A DNA stretch of 64,000 nucleotides, from the NCBI GenBank assembly GCA_965658355.1, contig CBFHRX010000003.1:1-64000 (forward strand), written 5' to 3'. Shown here in pieces: positions 18,020 to 26,173 of this stretch. Position 1 is the first letter of the stretch. The number at the start of each line of letters is the position of its first letter. Source of the stretch: UBA11891 sp965658355. GTDB lineage: Bacteria; Bacteroidota; Bacteroidia; Flavobacteriales; Flavobacteriaceae. The translations under genes and the position numbers were made by a program. The notes beneath the pieces are model-generated. The model was not told where the DNA came from and ran no database searches. It saw nothing but the letters and a program-made list of their open reading frames with translations.

Positions 18020-18871
18020 ATGGCTGAGAAAAAAGGGGTAAAAAAAGAAGAAACTAATTGGTTTATCAAGATGATCACACTAGGGGATCGTTTTGATTCC
18101 CAAGATTTCTTTGACCGTTTTAAGAAAGCTTTTGTGGAGTTTTTAGTGGTCTTTTTTGGGGTTCTGATTTCTTTTTCAGTAGAACGTCAAGGGGAAAGTT
18201 TTGGCGATCGACAAGATGGGATTGAAAACTTGATAAACCTGCGTGAAGAAATTGAAAAAATCAAAGCCTACACCCTAGAGTACACTGAGCAAATAGATTG
18301 GATTGCCGGAATATACACCAAGCAATATAGTCTTTGGGAAGTCGATAACGACAGTATATTCTTAGAGCGCTTTGAAGATGAGGAGGGTGCTTTTTACACA
18401 GCTCCAATGGGGCTCTACACACAGCGAGATCCTTTTGATCCTCCACGTGTTACTTATGATGCCATTAAATTAGACGGGACCTTTCGTTTGTTAGATACTG
18501 AGGTTGGTAAAAAGATGACAGATACTTACGACGGCTCAGACCTTAAATATTTAATTGAAAACACAGGTAAAATTGAAGAGTCATATGTCAATCAATTTGT
18601 GGATAGAATTGCCAACCGTTGGGTTTTTGATTTGGAGGAAGTTGATTTAGAAGACAATAGTTTTTGGGTAAAAAACAGACGTTATATCCAAGACGATAAG
18701 TTTATGAAGTACAATCTCTTCAAGCGATTGGACTTATGGAATAACAGTATTCTCAATCAGCTAGATCAATATGTAACTGTTTTGGATGAAAGTATGCATA
18801 TGTTGGACTCCGTTATAAAAGATAAAGACGAAGAAATCGAAATAATCTGGTGGGTTATTGACTACAAATAG
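18020..18871 (+). CDS. One-TM conserved hypothetical (DUF6090-like)
   Basis: 283-residue protein with a charged N-terminus, a single membrane helix at about residues 37-53 (FVEFLVVFFGVLISFSV) and a large, acidic domain rich in aromatic residues outside it. The helix followed directly by VERQGE, and the later ITYDAI/LDGTFRLL-like segment (PRVTYDAIKLDGTFRLLD), resemble proteins annotated DUF6090 in flavobacteria. That match is from memory and tentative. It follows addB after 31 bases and ends 17 bases inside the convergent crtI gene. No function can be assigned. Confidence 0.65.
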   Translation: MAEKKGVKKEETNWFIKMITLGDRFDSQDFFDRFKKAFVEFLVVFFGVLISFSVERQGESFGDRQDGIENLINLREEIEKIKAYTLEYTEQIDWIAGIYTKQYSLWEVDNDSIFLERFEDEEGAFYTAPMGLYTQRDPFDPPRVTYDAIKLDGTFRLLDTEVGKKMTDTYDGSDLKYLIENTGKIEESYVNQFVDRIANRWVFDLEEVDLEDNSFWVKNRRYIQDDKFMKYNLFKRLDLWNNSILNQLDQYVTVLDESMHMLDSVIKDKDEEIEIIWWVIDYK

Positions 18872-20324
18872 CCTCTTCGATTAATCCGGAGACTAACTTT
18901 CCTGAGATTAAAGCGGGTGGAACTCCTGGTCCTGGAACCGTGAGCTGACCACTGAAATACAAGTCTTTCACTTTCTTGCTTTTTAATTTAGGTCTCAAAA
19001 AGGCTGTTTGCATAAGGGTATTTGCCATTCCGTAAGCATTTCCTTTGTAGGAGTTGTATTCACTTACAAAATCATTTACGCAAAAAGAGTCTTTAAAAAG
19101 AATATGCTTTTTAATTTCCTGCTTCGTCAATCGTTCCAAGCGGTCAATGACAATATCAAAATAGCGCTCACGATGAGCTGAAGTATCTTCAATTCCCGGT
19201 GCAATCGGGATTAATAAAAACATAGCCTCTTGGTCTTTAGGCGCCATGCTTGGATCGGACATGGAAGGGAAATTTGCGTAAAACAAAGGCTCGGTAGGCC
19301 ATTCTGGCGTATCGTAAATTTCTTTTGCATGCTGATCAAAGTCGACATCAAAAAACAGGGTATGATGCGTTACATTCGTAACTTTCTTATCGAGTCCTAC
19401 ATAGAACAATAAAGAGCTAGGAGCAAATGTTTTTTTATCCCAATAGCGCTCACTATACGCTCGGTACTCTTTAGGGAGTAAGGTTTCTGTATGATGATAG
19501 TCAGCACCACTTAACACATAGTCTCCTTTTATTTGTTTTCCGTTGACTTCTATTCCAATTGCTTTACCATTTTCAACCAATATTGTATCGACTGGACTAT
19601 TCGTATGAAAAGAAACCCCTAGTTCTTTTGCCAAGGCCACCATTCCTTCAACAATGGAATACATTCCTTTATCAGGGTGCCAGGTGCCTAATCCAAAATC
19701 CGCAAAATTCATAAAGTTGTAAAAGGCAGGTGTGTTTTCGGGCTTTGCTCCTAAAAATAGAACCGGAAACTGTAGTATTTGTCTTAGCTTGGGGTTTTTA
19801 AACTCTTTGGTGACCTCTTTTTTGATCGTACTTAAAAAGTAGCGAACTTTTTTTATTGTAGTAGGAGTAACCAGTTCCATTGGAGAGATTCCTGGGCGGT
19901 AAACCAGATCCATAATGGCAATATCATAGTTTGTTTTGGCGTCTTTGATAAAGGCTTTTAGTTTTTCTCCACTGCCCTTTTCCTCTTTTTCAAAGACACT
20001 GTATATTTTGTCAAGACTGTCCCCGATAGGGATGCTGTCATTTTCACCAAAATAAACCTGATAACCAGGGTCTAGTCGTTCTAAATTGTAATAATCGGAA
20101 GGTTTTTTTCCGAAGTCCCCAAAGTATTTTTCAAAAACATCTGGCATCCAATACCAAGAAGGTCCCATGTCAAATGTAAACCCCTCTTTTTTGAGTTGAC
20201 GTGCTCTTCCGCCTAGGGAATTGTTTTTTTCAAAAACAGTTACGTCATGTCCCATTTGGGCTAGATAGCTAGCAGCTGATAGCGAGGAGAATCCACTTCC
20301 GAGGATGAGAATCTTTCTTTTCAT
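18855..20324 (-). CDS. crtI: Phytoene desaturase
   Basis: 489-residue FAD enzyme that converts phytoene to lycopene, membrane-associated. The dinucleotide fold ILILGSGFSSLSAASYLA at residues 4-21 is followed by VFEKNNSLGGRARQL. The middle has FDMGPSWYWMPDVFE, and the C-terminal flavin loop is GQLTVPGPGVPPALISGKLV. In many flavobacteria crtI is followed by crtB. Here the gene ends against a convergent unknown gene, and no phytoene synthase is in the window. It is one of two CrtI-superfamily genes; the other (22133-23605) looks like CrtD. Confidence 0.92.
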   Translation of the reverse strand: MKRKILILGSGFSSLSAASYLAQMGHDVTVFEKNNSLGGRARQLKKEGFTFDMGPSWYWMPDVFEKYFGDFGKKPSDYYNLERLDPGYQVYFGENDSIPIGDSLDKIYSVFEKEEKGSGEKLKAFIKDAKTNYDIAIMDLVYRPGISPMELVTPTTIKKVRYFLSTIKKEVTKEFKNPKLRQILQFPVLFLGAKPENTPAFYNFMNFADFGLGTWHPDKGMYSIVEGMVALAKELGVSFHTNSPVDTILVENGKAIGIEVNGKQIKGDYVLSGADYHHTETLLPKEYRAYSERYWDKKTFAPSSLLFYVGLDKKVTNVTHHTLFFDVDFDQHAKEIYDTPEWPTEPLFYANFPSMSDPSMAPKDQEAMFLLIPIAPGIEDTSAHRERYFDIVIDRLERLTKQEIKKHILFKDSFCVNDFVSEYNSYKGNAYGMANTLMQTAFLRPKLKSKKVKDLYFSGQLTVPGPGVPPALISGKLVSGLIEEAICSQ

Positions 20325-20367
20325 AGTTAAACAAAGATACAGAAATCTCTGTTCGACCGGTTAGAAT

Positions 20368-21078
20368 CTATCGCTCTTTTCTTCTTTTTGCAGCGATGAT
20401 TTCTTCAACAAAAGAGGCACTTATAATCCCTGTTGGAATGGCAACAATGCCAATTCCAACTAATGAAATAATGGCAGCAAAAGCTTTCCCGCCGATCGTT
20501 ATAGGATAGACATCGCCATAGCCAACGGTAGCTAGGGAAATCGTTGCCCACCAGATCGATTCTGTGATGCTACTAAACTTTTCTGGCTGGGCTTGATTTT
20601 CTAAAAAATAAATAGCCGAAGCAGAAAATAGAATCGTTAAAACAGAAAGAAAGAGGGTGAATTTTAATTCATTGCGTACCGCACCAAGCGCTTTTACGAA
20701 AAGTTTGAGTGAAGCACTTTCGCGTCCTAGTTTAAAAATACGAGTCAATCGAAAGAGTCGAAGTATCCGGAGAAAACGTCCATCAACCCTAATAAATTGG
20801 TTGAGGTAGAAGGGAAGAATGGATATTAAATCAATAATCCCAAAAGTACTCAGCATGTATTTTGTAGCCCCTTTAAACCCATCATTTCGAAAGCCAACGT
20901 ATATTCTGTAGAGGTATTCAAAACTGAAGATTATAATCGAGAAAAACTCGAATACATAAAAATACGCATGATAGGCTTCTTTGATAGATACATGGGATTC
21001 TAAAATCATAGCAAATACGTTTGCTATGATAAGCCCGTAAATAAATTTGTCGAAGGCAGCAGGTGTTTTCATACTCAT
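20368..21078 (-). CDS. Voltage-gated-type potassium channel / ion transporter
   Basis: 236-residue six-TM channel subunit. The selectivity filter SLATVGYGDVYPI is intact between S5 and S6, and the S4-like segment LRILRLFRLTRIFKLGRESAS carries the regular arginines of a voltage sensor. The frame is open to an ATG at 21207, but I place the start at 21078 (MSMKTPAAFDKF). The extra 43 residues are hydrophilic, Cys/His-rich and unlike channel N-termini; a promoter lies inside them at 21177-21203; and a 27-codon ORF ends at exactly this ATG with a 4-base ATGA overlap. Confidence 0.9.
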   Translation of the reverse strand: MSMKTPAAFDKFIYGLIIANVFAMILESHVSIKEAYHAYFYVFEFFSIIIFSFEYLYRIYVGFRNDGFKGATKYMLSTFGIIDLISILPFYLNQFIRVDGRFLRILRLFRLTRIFKLGRESASLKLFVKALGAVRNELKFTLFLSVLTILFSASAIYFLENQAQPEKFSSITESIWWATISLATVGYGDVYPITIGGKAFAAIISLVGIGIVAIPTGIISASFVEEIIAAKRRKER

Positions 21079-21158
21079 CGACTCATATCTCTTAAAATCG
21101 CTCCTAAGACGATGGCAGAAGTAATGATTACAATAACGGCAACTGAGAGAGGTGTCAT
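21075..21158 (-). CDS. 27-residue single-TM micro-ORF coupled to the K+ channel gene
   Basis: ATG at 21158 opens a 27-codon frame whose product begins MTPLSVAVIVIITSAIVLG and ends AILRDMSR. It is a near-uninterrupted hydrophobic helix with a positively charged tail. Its TGA overlaps the channel ATG (ATGA, 21075-21078). A promoter of the Bacteroidota type (21177-21203) sits 18 bases upstream, so this would be the first cistron of the channel mRNA. I do not recognise a family. It could be a channel regulator, or a leader peptide coupling translation. Confidence 0.6.
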   Translation of the reverse strand: MTPLSVAVIVIITSAIVLGAILRDMSR

Positions 21159-21176
21159 AATGTTTAATATATGACG

Positions 21177-21203
21177 CAAATCTACTAAAAAAACACAAGG
21201 CAA
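21177..21203 (-). promoter_or_regulatory. Promoter for micro-ORF / K+ channel
   Basis: On the minus strand TTG (plus 21201-21203), 16 bases, then TAGATTTG (plus 21177-21184), an exact TAnnTTTG. The predicted start of transcription is about 12 bases before the micro-ORF ATG. Confidence 0.55.
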
Positions 21204-21291
21204 CCATTTGTTTATAAGCAGCTGTAAATAAGAGTTTTACTTATTTTGTTTAAAGAAAATAGAAAAAAGATAAAAATATGTTTAACTATCA

Positions 21292-21336
21292 TTTGTTTTG
21301 TACAAACTTTTTTACTTATCTTTAAACAAGTTTAAA
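21292..21336 (+). promoter_or_regulatory. Candidate promoter and operators of the crtA-crtD-cruF operon
   Basis: TTTG at 21292-21295, 21 bases, TATCTTTA at 21317-21324 (7 of 8 to the -7 consensus). The spacer contains the perfect palindrome TTTGTACAAA (21297-21306). The -7 element runs into a perfect inverted repeat TTTAAAC-AA-GTTTAAA (21321-21336). Related half sites occur upstream (TTTGTTTAAAG at 21245-21255, ATGTTTAAC near 21278). TGTACA cores are recognised by LitR/CarH-type MerR regulators of carotenoid genes in other bacteria; that link is inference. Confidence 0.45.
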
Positions 21337-21350
21337 TTCAATTTGGTTTC

Positions 21351-21415
21351 AAACGCCTCTGCTTATTACTTCCATAAGTCAAATTCTAAAATCCAAGTCA
21401 GAGGCGTTTTCTTTT
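21351..21415 (+). promoter_or_regulatory. Terminator-like leader hairpin before the carotenoid operon
   Basis: AAACGCCTCTG (21351-21361) pairs perfectly with CAGAGGCGTTT (21399-21409). A small inner hairpin CTTAT/ATAAG sits at 21362-21378, and TTTTCTTTTTC follows the outer stem. It lies between the candidate promoter and the crtA-like ATG at 21432. It is either an attenuator for the operon or the terminator of a short upstream RNA. The stem also closes on the opposite strand but without a U-tract there. Confidence 0.55.
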
Positions 21416-21431
21416 TCGAATCGAATAAAAA

Positions 21432-22136
21432 ATGAAACCGTACAATCCTAGAGCTTGTTTTTTTGTTGATTTCTTTCAGTTCACCGGCAATCGGTATTGG
21501 GCATTCAAGCAAATGATGCTTGGGCCTCAAAAAATAGCTAAGAGCAAAGGACTTTTATTTTTTAAGTTTTTAGGAACTGGCGGTGGTAAAGGCTTTAGTT
21601 TATGGCCTGATTTTGGCACCTATGCTATTGTGACACTTTGGGATCAAGCTTCTGATTATCATGACTTTATTGATTCTAATTTCTACTGGAAGTCCTACCA
21701 GCAAAAGGCCGGTTTACAAAGAACGATTAGCATGATTCCGGTTAAGAGTCATGGTTTGTGGGATGGCACAAATCCATTTCAACAAAAGCTGGCTCGTGAC
21801 GTAGAGGCTAAAGAGGCCAAAGTAGCCGTATTAACAAGAGCAACACTGAATTGGAATCGATTATTATCTTTCTGGAAATCGGTGCCCAAAGCGGCAAAGA
21901 CCATTGAATCTGCCAAAGGAGTTCAGTATTATAAGGGAGTAGGTGAGTGGCCTTGGGTGCAACAAGCGACTATTAGTATTTGGGAAAATTTCGAAGCAGT
22001 CAACAACTATGCCTATCGGCATAAAGGCCATGCTGAAATTGTACAGAAAACAAGAGCGAAAAAATGGTACAAAGAGGATCTTTTCTCTAGATTTGTGGTT
22101 GTAGGAGACACAGATTTTCAATCCATAAACGAGTGA
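21432..22136 (+). CDS. CrtA-like carotenoid oxygenase (2-hydroxylase / 2-ketolase type)
   Basis: 234-residue homologue of spheroidene monooxygenase CrtA. Characteristic stretches are FVDFFQFTGNRYWAFKQMML, FFKFLGTGGGKGFSLWPDF and the repeated W-R-H pattern near the end (AYRHKGHAEIVQKTRAKKWY). In Flavobacterium P99-3 a crtA relative acts as a carotenoid 2-hydroxylase for myxol formation. Clustering with crtD and cruF here makes the same job likely: hydroxylation next to the 1-hydroxy end of a monocyclic carotenoid. First gene of the operon; its TGA overlaps the crtD GTG start (GTGA). Confidence 0.75.
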   Translation: MKPYNPRACFFVDFFQFTGNRYWAFKQMMLGPQKIAKSKGLLFFKFLGTGGGKGFSLWPDFGTYAIVTLWDQASDYHDFIDSNFYWKSYQQKAGLQRTISMIPVKSHGLWDGTNPFQQKLARDVEAKEAKVAVLTRATLNWNRLLSFWKSVPKAAKTIESAKGVQYYKGVGEWPWVQQATISIWENFEAVNNYAYRHKGHAEIVQKTRAKKWYKEDLFSRFVVVGDTDFQSINE

Positions 22137-23605
22137 AAAAAGCCATAGTTATCGGTGCTGGAATTGGTGGTATTGCCACTAGTATTCGATTGGCTAAAAA
22201 GGGGTACCAGGTAACTGTGTATGAAAAAAATAGCTACCCAGGGGGGAAGTTGTCAAGCTTTTCATTAGGTGACTATCGTTTTGATGCAGGCCCTTCTTTG
22301 TTTACGATGCCCCATTTTGTGACAGAACTGTTTGCCCTTTCTGATGAGGATCCAAACTCTTTTTTTAGCTATAAGAAAAAGGAGATCCACTGTGAATATT
22401 TTTGGGAGGACGGAACTCAGTTTACCGCTTTTTCAGACCGGGAAAAGTTTTGCCAAACAGCAGAAAAACAGCTGGGTGTTCCCGCAGAGAGGATACGCGC
22501 CTATTTAGAAAAAGCACAGCATAAATACGAACTCACAGCCCCTTTGTTCTTGGAGAAATCACTGCATAAACTGAGTACCTATCTCAATAAAGAAACGATT
22601 AGGGCTGTATTGGGAATCGGAAAATTAGAATTATTTAAAAGTCTCCATCAAGTAAATAGCGAACAATTAGAGAATCCTTATTTGATTCAATTTTTCAATC
22701 GTTTTGCTACCTATAATGGTTCTGATCCCTATCAAACATCCGGAATCATGAGTCTCGTGCAGCATTTGGAAGAACATTATGGCACCTACATCCCTACGAA
22801 GGGAATGGCGAGTATTACAGAGAGTCTTGTTGCCCTCGCTAAAAGGTGTGGAGTTCACTTTTTATACGAACAACAGGTAGAAGAAATTGTAATTGATCAA
22901 AAACGAACTACAGGGATCCAAGTGAACGGGAAGCACGTACCTTCTGATTTAGTGGTTAGCAATATGGATGTCGTTCCTACCTATCGAAATTTATTACCCA
23001 ATCAAAAACAGCCCGAAAAAACATTGAGACAAGAGCGCTCTAGCTCTGCTTTGATATTTTATTGGGGGGTTCGCAAATCGTTCCCCAAGCTCAATCTTCA
23101 CAATATCTTTTTCTCAAAAGACTATGCGGCAGAATTTAAAGCATTGTTTGAGAACAAAACCCTCAGTGATGATCCGACTATTTATGTGAATATAACTTCA
23201 AAGGAGGTCCCTTCAGACGCGCCCGACGGATGCGAGAATTGGTTTGTCATGATGAATGCGCCAGCCGATTATGGCCAAGACTGGGAGACCTTAATAGCGC
23301 GTACTCGGTCTGTTGTCATACAGAAACTAAATCGAATACTAGGGGTGGATCTAGAATCTGTGATCGAAGAAGAAACGTATTTATCACCCCCTCTAATTGC
23401 CGAAAAAACCGCTTCTTACAGAGGGGCTCTCTATGGCGCCTCGAGTAACAATCAAATGAGTGCTTTTTTAAGGCATCCTAATTTTTCTCGTTCCATAGAA
23501 AATCTTTTCTTTTGTGGAGGGAGTGTGCATCCAGGAGGCGGAATTCCTTTGTGTTTGCTCTCTGCTAAAGTAACAGCCGATATGATTCCTGAGGCCTATG
23601 AATAA
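22133..23605 (+). CDS. crtD: 1-hydroxycarotenoid 3,4-desaturase-like (CrtI superfamily)
   Basis: 490-residue FAD-dependent desaturase. The N-terminal dinucleotide fold is AIVIGAGIGGIATSIRLAKK, followed by YEKNSYPGGKLSSF and FDAGPSLFTMPHFV. The C-terminus has FFCGGSVHPGGGIPLCLLSAK, the typical CrtI-superfamily flavin loop. It starts with GTG, overlapping the crtA-like stop by 4 bases, and overlaps cruF by 8 bases. The neighbours (2-hydroxylase-like and 1',2'-hydratase-like) point to CrtD and not to a second phytoene desaturase. The family paralogues are hard to separate by eye. Confidence 0.8.
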   Translation: MKKAIVIGAGIGGIATSIRLAKKGYQVTVYEKNSYPGGKLSSFSLGDYRFDAGPSLFTMPHFVTELFALSDEDPNSFFSYKKKEIHCEYFWEDGTQFTAFSDREKFCQTAEKQLGVPAERIRAYLEKAQHKYELTAPLFLEKSLHKLSTYLNKETIRAVLGIGKLELFKSLHQVNSEQLENPYLIQFFNRFATYNGSDPYQTSGIMSLVQHLEEHYGTYIPTKGMASITESLVALAKRCGVHFLYEQQVEEIVIDQKRTTGIQVNGKHVPSDLVVSNMDVVPTYRNLLPNQKQPEKTLRQERSSSALIFYWGVRKSFPKLNLHNIFFSKDYAAEFKALFENKTLSDDPTIYVNITSKEVPSDAPDGCENWFVMMNAPADYGQDWETLIARTRSVVIQKLNRILGVDLESVIEEETYLSPPLIAEKTASYRGALYGASSNNQMSAFLRHPNFSRSIENLFFCGGSVHPGGGIPLCLLSAKVTADMIPEAYE

Positions 23606-24254
23606 ACAGTTAATTTCTAATTCTTATTTCGTATCGATCGGACTCATTTGGTTGTTTCATGTATCGGGGATTTTAGGCATTATTTATGGCGACACCCAGT
23701 GGTTTATAGAGGCTACCCCTATCAACTTAGGACTTTCTTTTCTATTGGTGCTATGGCAGGGAAAAAACACAAAAAATTTCCTGCTTGTATGTCTTCTTTG
23801 TTTTGTGACAGGTATGGGCGCAGAGTGGTTGGGCGTTCAGTATGGATTCCTCTTTGGTGACTACACCTATGGCGCCATGTTGGGGCCTAAGCTAGATGGA
23901 GTGCCCTGGCTCATTGGAGCCAACTGGGTAATTCTTGTCGCTTGTACCGGACGAATTGCCCAAGAGTTGACGGGATTTTTGTGGGGGAGAGCACTCCTAG
24001 GAACAGCCTTGATGCTCTTTTTGGATATCCTAATTGAGCCCATTGCTCCTGTCCTTGACTTTTGGGAATTTGAAGGAGGTGTCGCTCCCTATCAAAATTA
24101 TATTGGTTGGGCAGCTGTTGCATTGCCTCTTCAATTGGTTTTTCAGTACGCAAAAGTGGAACTTAAAGGCTGGTTTTTTCACAATCTATACCTGCTTCAG
24201 TTACTTTTTTTTATGATTCTACTTTTACGACTCAATTCTTTGCCAAGTTTATAA
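23598..24254 (+). CDS. cruF: Carotenoid 1',2'-hydratase family protein (CruF-like)
   Basis: 218-residue integral membrane protein with about six hydrophobic helices and the conserved segments GMGAEWLGVQYGFLFGDYTYG, LFLDILIEPIAPVLDFWEF and YQNYIGWAAVALPLQL typical of the DUF422/CruF family. CruF adds water across the 1',2' double bond of the acyclic end of gamma-carotene-type pigments. That makes the 1'-hydroxyl needed by CrtD and is shared by saproxanthin and myxol synthesis. It overlaps crtD by 8 bases, so it belongs to the same operon. Confidence 0.85.
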   Translation: MNKQLISNSYFVSIGLIWLFHVSGILGIIYGDTQWFIEATPINLGLSFLLVLWQGKNTKNFLLVCLLCFVTGMGAEWLGVQYGFLFGDYTYGAMLGPKLDGVPWLIGANWVILVACTGRIAQELTGFLWGRALLGTALMLFLDILIEPIAPVLDFWEFEGGVAPYQNYIGWAAVALPLQLVFQYAKVELKGWFFHNLYLLQLLFFMILLLRLNSLPSL

Positions 24255-24275
24255 AGAGAACTGTAATTTTACTTC

Positions 24276-24788
24276 ATGAAGCCATTTATAAGCTTTTTTG
24301 TTTTTCTGTTTTTATGGCAGGCCTGTTCTCCCAAAAAAGAAGTGAAAACAGCCCCCATCTCTCAAACAGAAGACAGTATTCAGCAACCGCTTTCAGAGGC
24401 CCTTCCAAAGTTGGTTAAGCTTCCGGATGATCTGTATAGCAAACTCGATATGGATGAATGGGAAAGCCTTACACGGTGGATGCGTGAATTTGAGGACTTT
24501 TCAAAGCTTGATACCAAAGGAGTGGAATTGTTCCTAAATGGGCTAGATCTCCGTACCCGCACATTTTCCAGATCAGATTTTCCTGAAAAATTAGATATTT
24601 TACCGGTACGTAGCCGTTTAAAGGTTGTGTTAATGCAAACACAAAAGGCTAAGTTTTACGCTAAAAGTCAACAACAAGAAGCTCTAGTTTATGCACTCGA
24701 TACCTTGTATATGCACTATAATAGTTTCCTCAAGCGAATTATTAGTATCGGTGATGAAGAATCTATTGAACCGGATGCTGTAAATTAG
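24276..24788 (+). CDS. Hypothetical lipoprotein
   Basis: 170-residue protein with a clear lipoprotein signal MKPFISFFVFLFLWQAC (acylated Cys17) followed by a polar, helical domain (LDMDEWESLTRWMREFEDF). I do not recognise a family. It follows cruF after 21 bases, so it may be read from the carotenoid operon although nothing links it to pigments. Its stop interlocks with the convergent gene (shared TTAG at 24785-24788). Confidence 0.65.
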   Translation: MKPFISFFVFLFLWQACSPKKEVKTAPISQTEDSIQQPLSEALPKLVKLPDDLYSKLDMDEWESLTRWMREFEDFSKLDTKGVELFLNGLDLRTRTFSRSDFPEKLDILPVRSRLKVVLMQTQKAKFYAKSQQQEALVYALDTLYMHYNSFLKRIISIGDEESIEPDAVN

Positions 24789-25219
24789 AACAAAGAGTTA
24801 CTTTTTAGACTCCTTTTGTTTTGGAAGTTTACAAGACTTTTTTGTGCTTCTCCTAATTGAATGAGCAACTGTTGGGTGTCAATTTCATTTTCTTCTAAAC
24901 TCCCTAAGGTCTCTATTATTTTGCTGTCTATCTCCATACAGTTTTCATAATCCTTTGTTAGGGTATCGGACATAGAGGACACAAAACGATGTTCCATTTG
25001 CGCAGCAGCAAAATGAATTCCTTGTTTATTAGGTGCAAGGGCACGCAACTTAACTTCTAGATCTTGAAAAAAATGATGTCGTAGTCTTGCTTGGCGATGA
25101 AGAAATCGTTGTACTTCAGTACTGTGCTGTCCTTCGGCAGTCTTAAGATATTCCAATTTAGCGCTCTTTAGCAATCCAAGAGCTCTGGTAAGTTGCGCTA
25201 TTTCTTTATTGGAAACCAT
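24785..25219 (-). CDS. Helical protein, DUF2383-like
   Basis: 144-residue, all-helical soluble protein. The pattern of His/Glu-rich helices (VQRFLHRQARLRHHFFQDLEV, FAAAQMEHRFVSS) is like the ferritin-related four-helix PA2169/DUF2383 family, but I cannot confirm metal ligands. No signal peptide. It lies 47 bases after the SDR gene on the same strand and is probably co-transcribed with it. Confidence 0.6.
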   Translation of the reverse strand: MVSNKEIAQLTRALGLLKSAKLEYLKTAEGQHSTEVQRFLHRQARLRHHFFQDLEVKLRALAPNKQGIHFAAAQMEHRFVSSMSDTLTKDYENCMEIDSKIIETLGSLEENEIDTQQLLIQLGEAQKSLVNFQNKRSLKSNSLF

Positions 25220-25266
25220 TTACATAAAGATAGGAAAACCAACAGGTTGCAGTGGGATGGGTGTTT

Positions 25267-26082
25267 TTATTCTATTAACAATCTTTCAACTTCAAAAGAA
25301 AAGGAATAGTCCTTCATAAATGCTGCGCTGCTGATTTCTTTAGGATGAAGTACTGAATTCTCAAAAGGCGGTAGGGACAGGTCCCATTGGTATGCTAGCT
25401 TTTTGTAATAGTCCTTTTTGGTAGGATGAAACGGACTTGCCAAGTTGTAATAGTGTTTCTTTATTGGATTGGATAAAAGCATTCTAACAGCATTTACAAC
25501 ATCCTTGCTGTGAATCAGATTGATAGGATTCATCCCATTTTTAATGATGGATTTTGTTTTTAAACTGTTTATAGGATGCCTGTTCGACCCCATTAAACCG
25601 CCCAGTCGTAGTACTTGGGTGGTGTCAGGGTAGCGGGCGACTAGGCTTTTTTCTACATGAGCCAATTGTTGTCCACTATTGGTGATGGGTTTCAGCTTTG
25701 AATTTTCGTCAACAGTACCGCTAGAAATGCCATAGACCGATATACTACTCGTAAAAACAATCCGCTTAAGGGAGGTGTTTTTTAGAAGATCGAGTAAAGG
25801 CGCCATTTTATTTTCAAAGCTAGTATGTGGATTTTTTCGTAAGCCTGGGGGGACAGTGATGATCAAAACATCGAGTTTGTTGAAGAAATCTAAATCACCT
25901 TCTATTTGATTTTCTTTTAAATCAAGGGGGAAAGCATCCAAACCAATTTCGCGAAGTTTTTGAAGGCTTTTTTCTTGTCTGCTAGTGGCTGATACTTGGA
26001 GTCCCATTTGCAGAAAAGAGCGGGCGAGCTCGGTTCCTAGCCAGCCACAACCCAGTATTCCAATCCTAGAAATAGTCAGCAT
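25267..26082 (-). CDS. Extended SDR / NAD(P)-dependent epimerase-like protein
   Basis: 271-residue Rossmann-fold protein. The nucleotide loop is IGILGCGWLGTELARSF at the N-terminus (GxGxxG at residues 11-16). The catalytic region is TSSISVYGISSGTVDE, with an atypical spacing to the lysine, and the substrate half contains NLIHSKDVVNAVRMLL. The GCGWLG start is like the YeeZ subgroup of atypical SDRs, whose reactions are mostly unknown. Probable operon with the DUF2383-like gene. Confidence 0.8.
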   Translation of the reverse strand: MLTISRIGILGCGWLGTELARSFLQMGLQVSATSRQEKSLQKLREIGLDAFPLDLKENQIEGDLDFFNKLDVLIITVPPGLRKNPHTSFENKMAPLLDLLKNTSLKRIVFTSSISVYGISSGTVDENSKLKPITNSGQQLAHVEKSLVARYPDTTQVLRLGGLMGSNRHPINSLKTKSIIKNGMNPINLIHSKDVVNAVRMLLSNPIKKHYYNLASPFHPTKKDYYKKLAYQWDLSLPPFENSVLHPKEISSAAFMKDYSFSFEVERLLIE

Positions 26083-26173
26083 ATCTCCTTTTAAATTAAA
26101 TATATTTTAAAAAATCAAACAAAATATTGAATAATAGTTATTAACTTACTAGAACGATTAAAAATACAGCATT

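Noticed and set aside
20368..21207. A 279-residue form of the K+ channel starting at 21207
   Set aside because: The extra 43 residues are hydrophilic and Cys/His-rich, a promoter lies within them, and another frame there encodes the hydrophobic micro-ORF ending at the better start.
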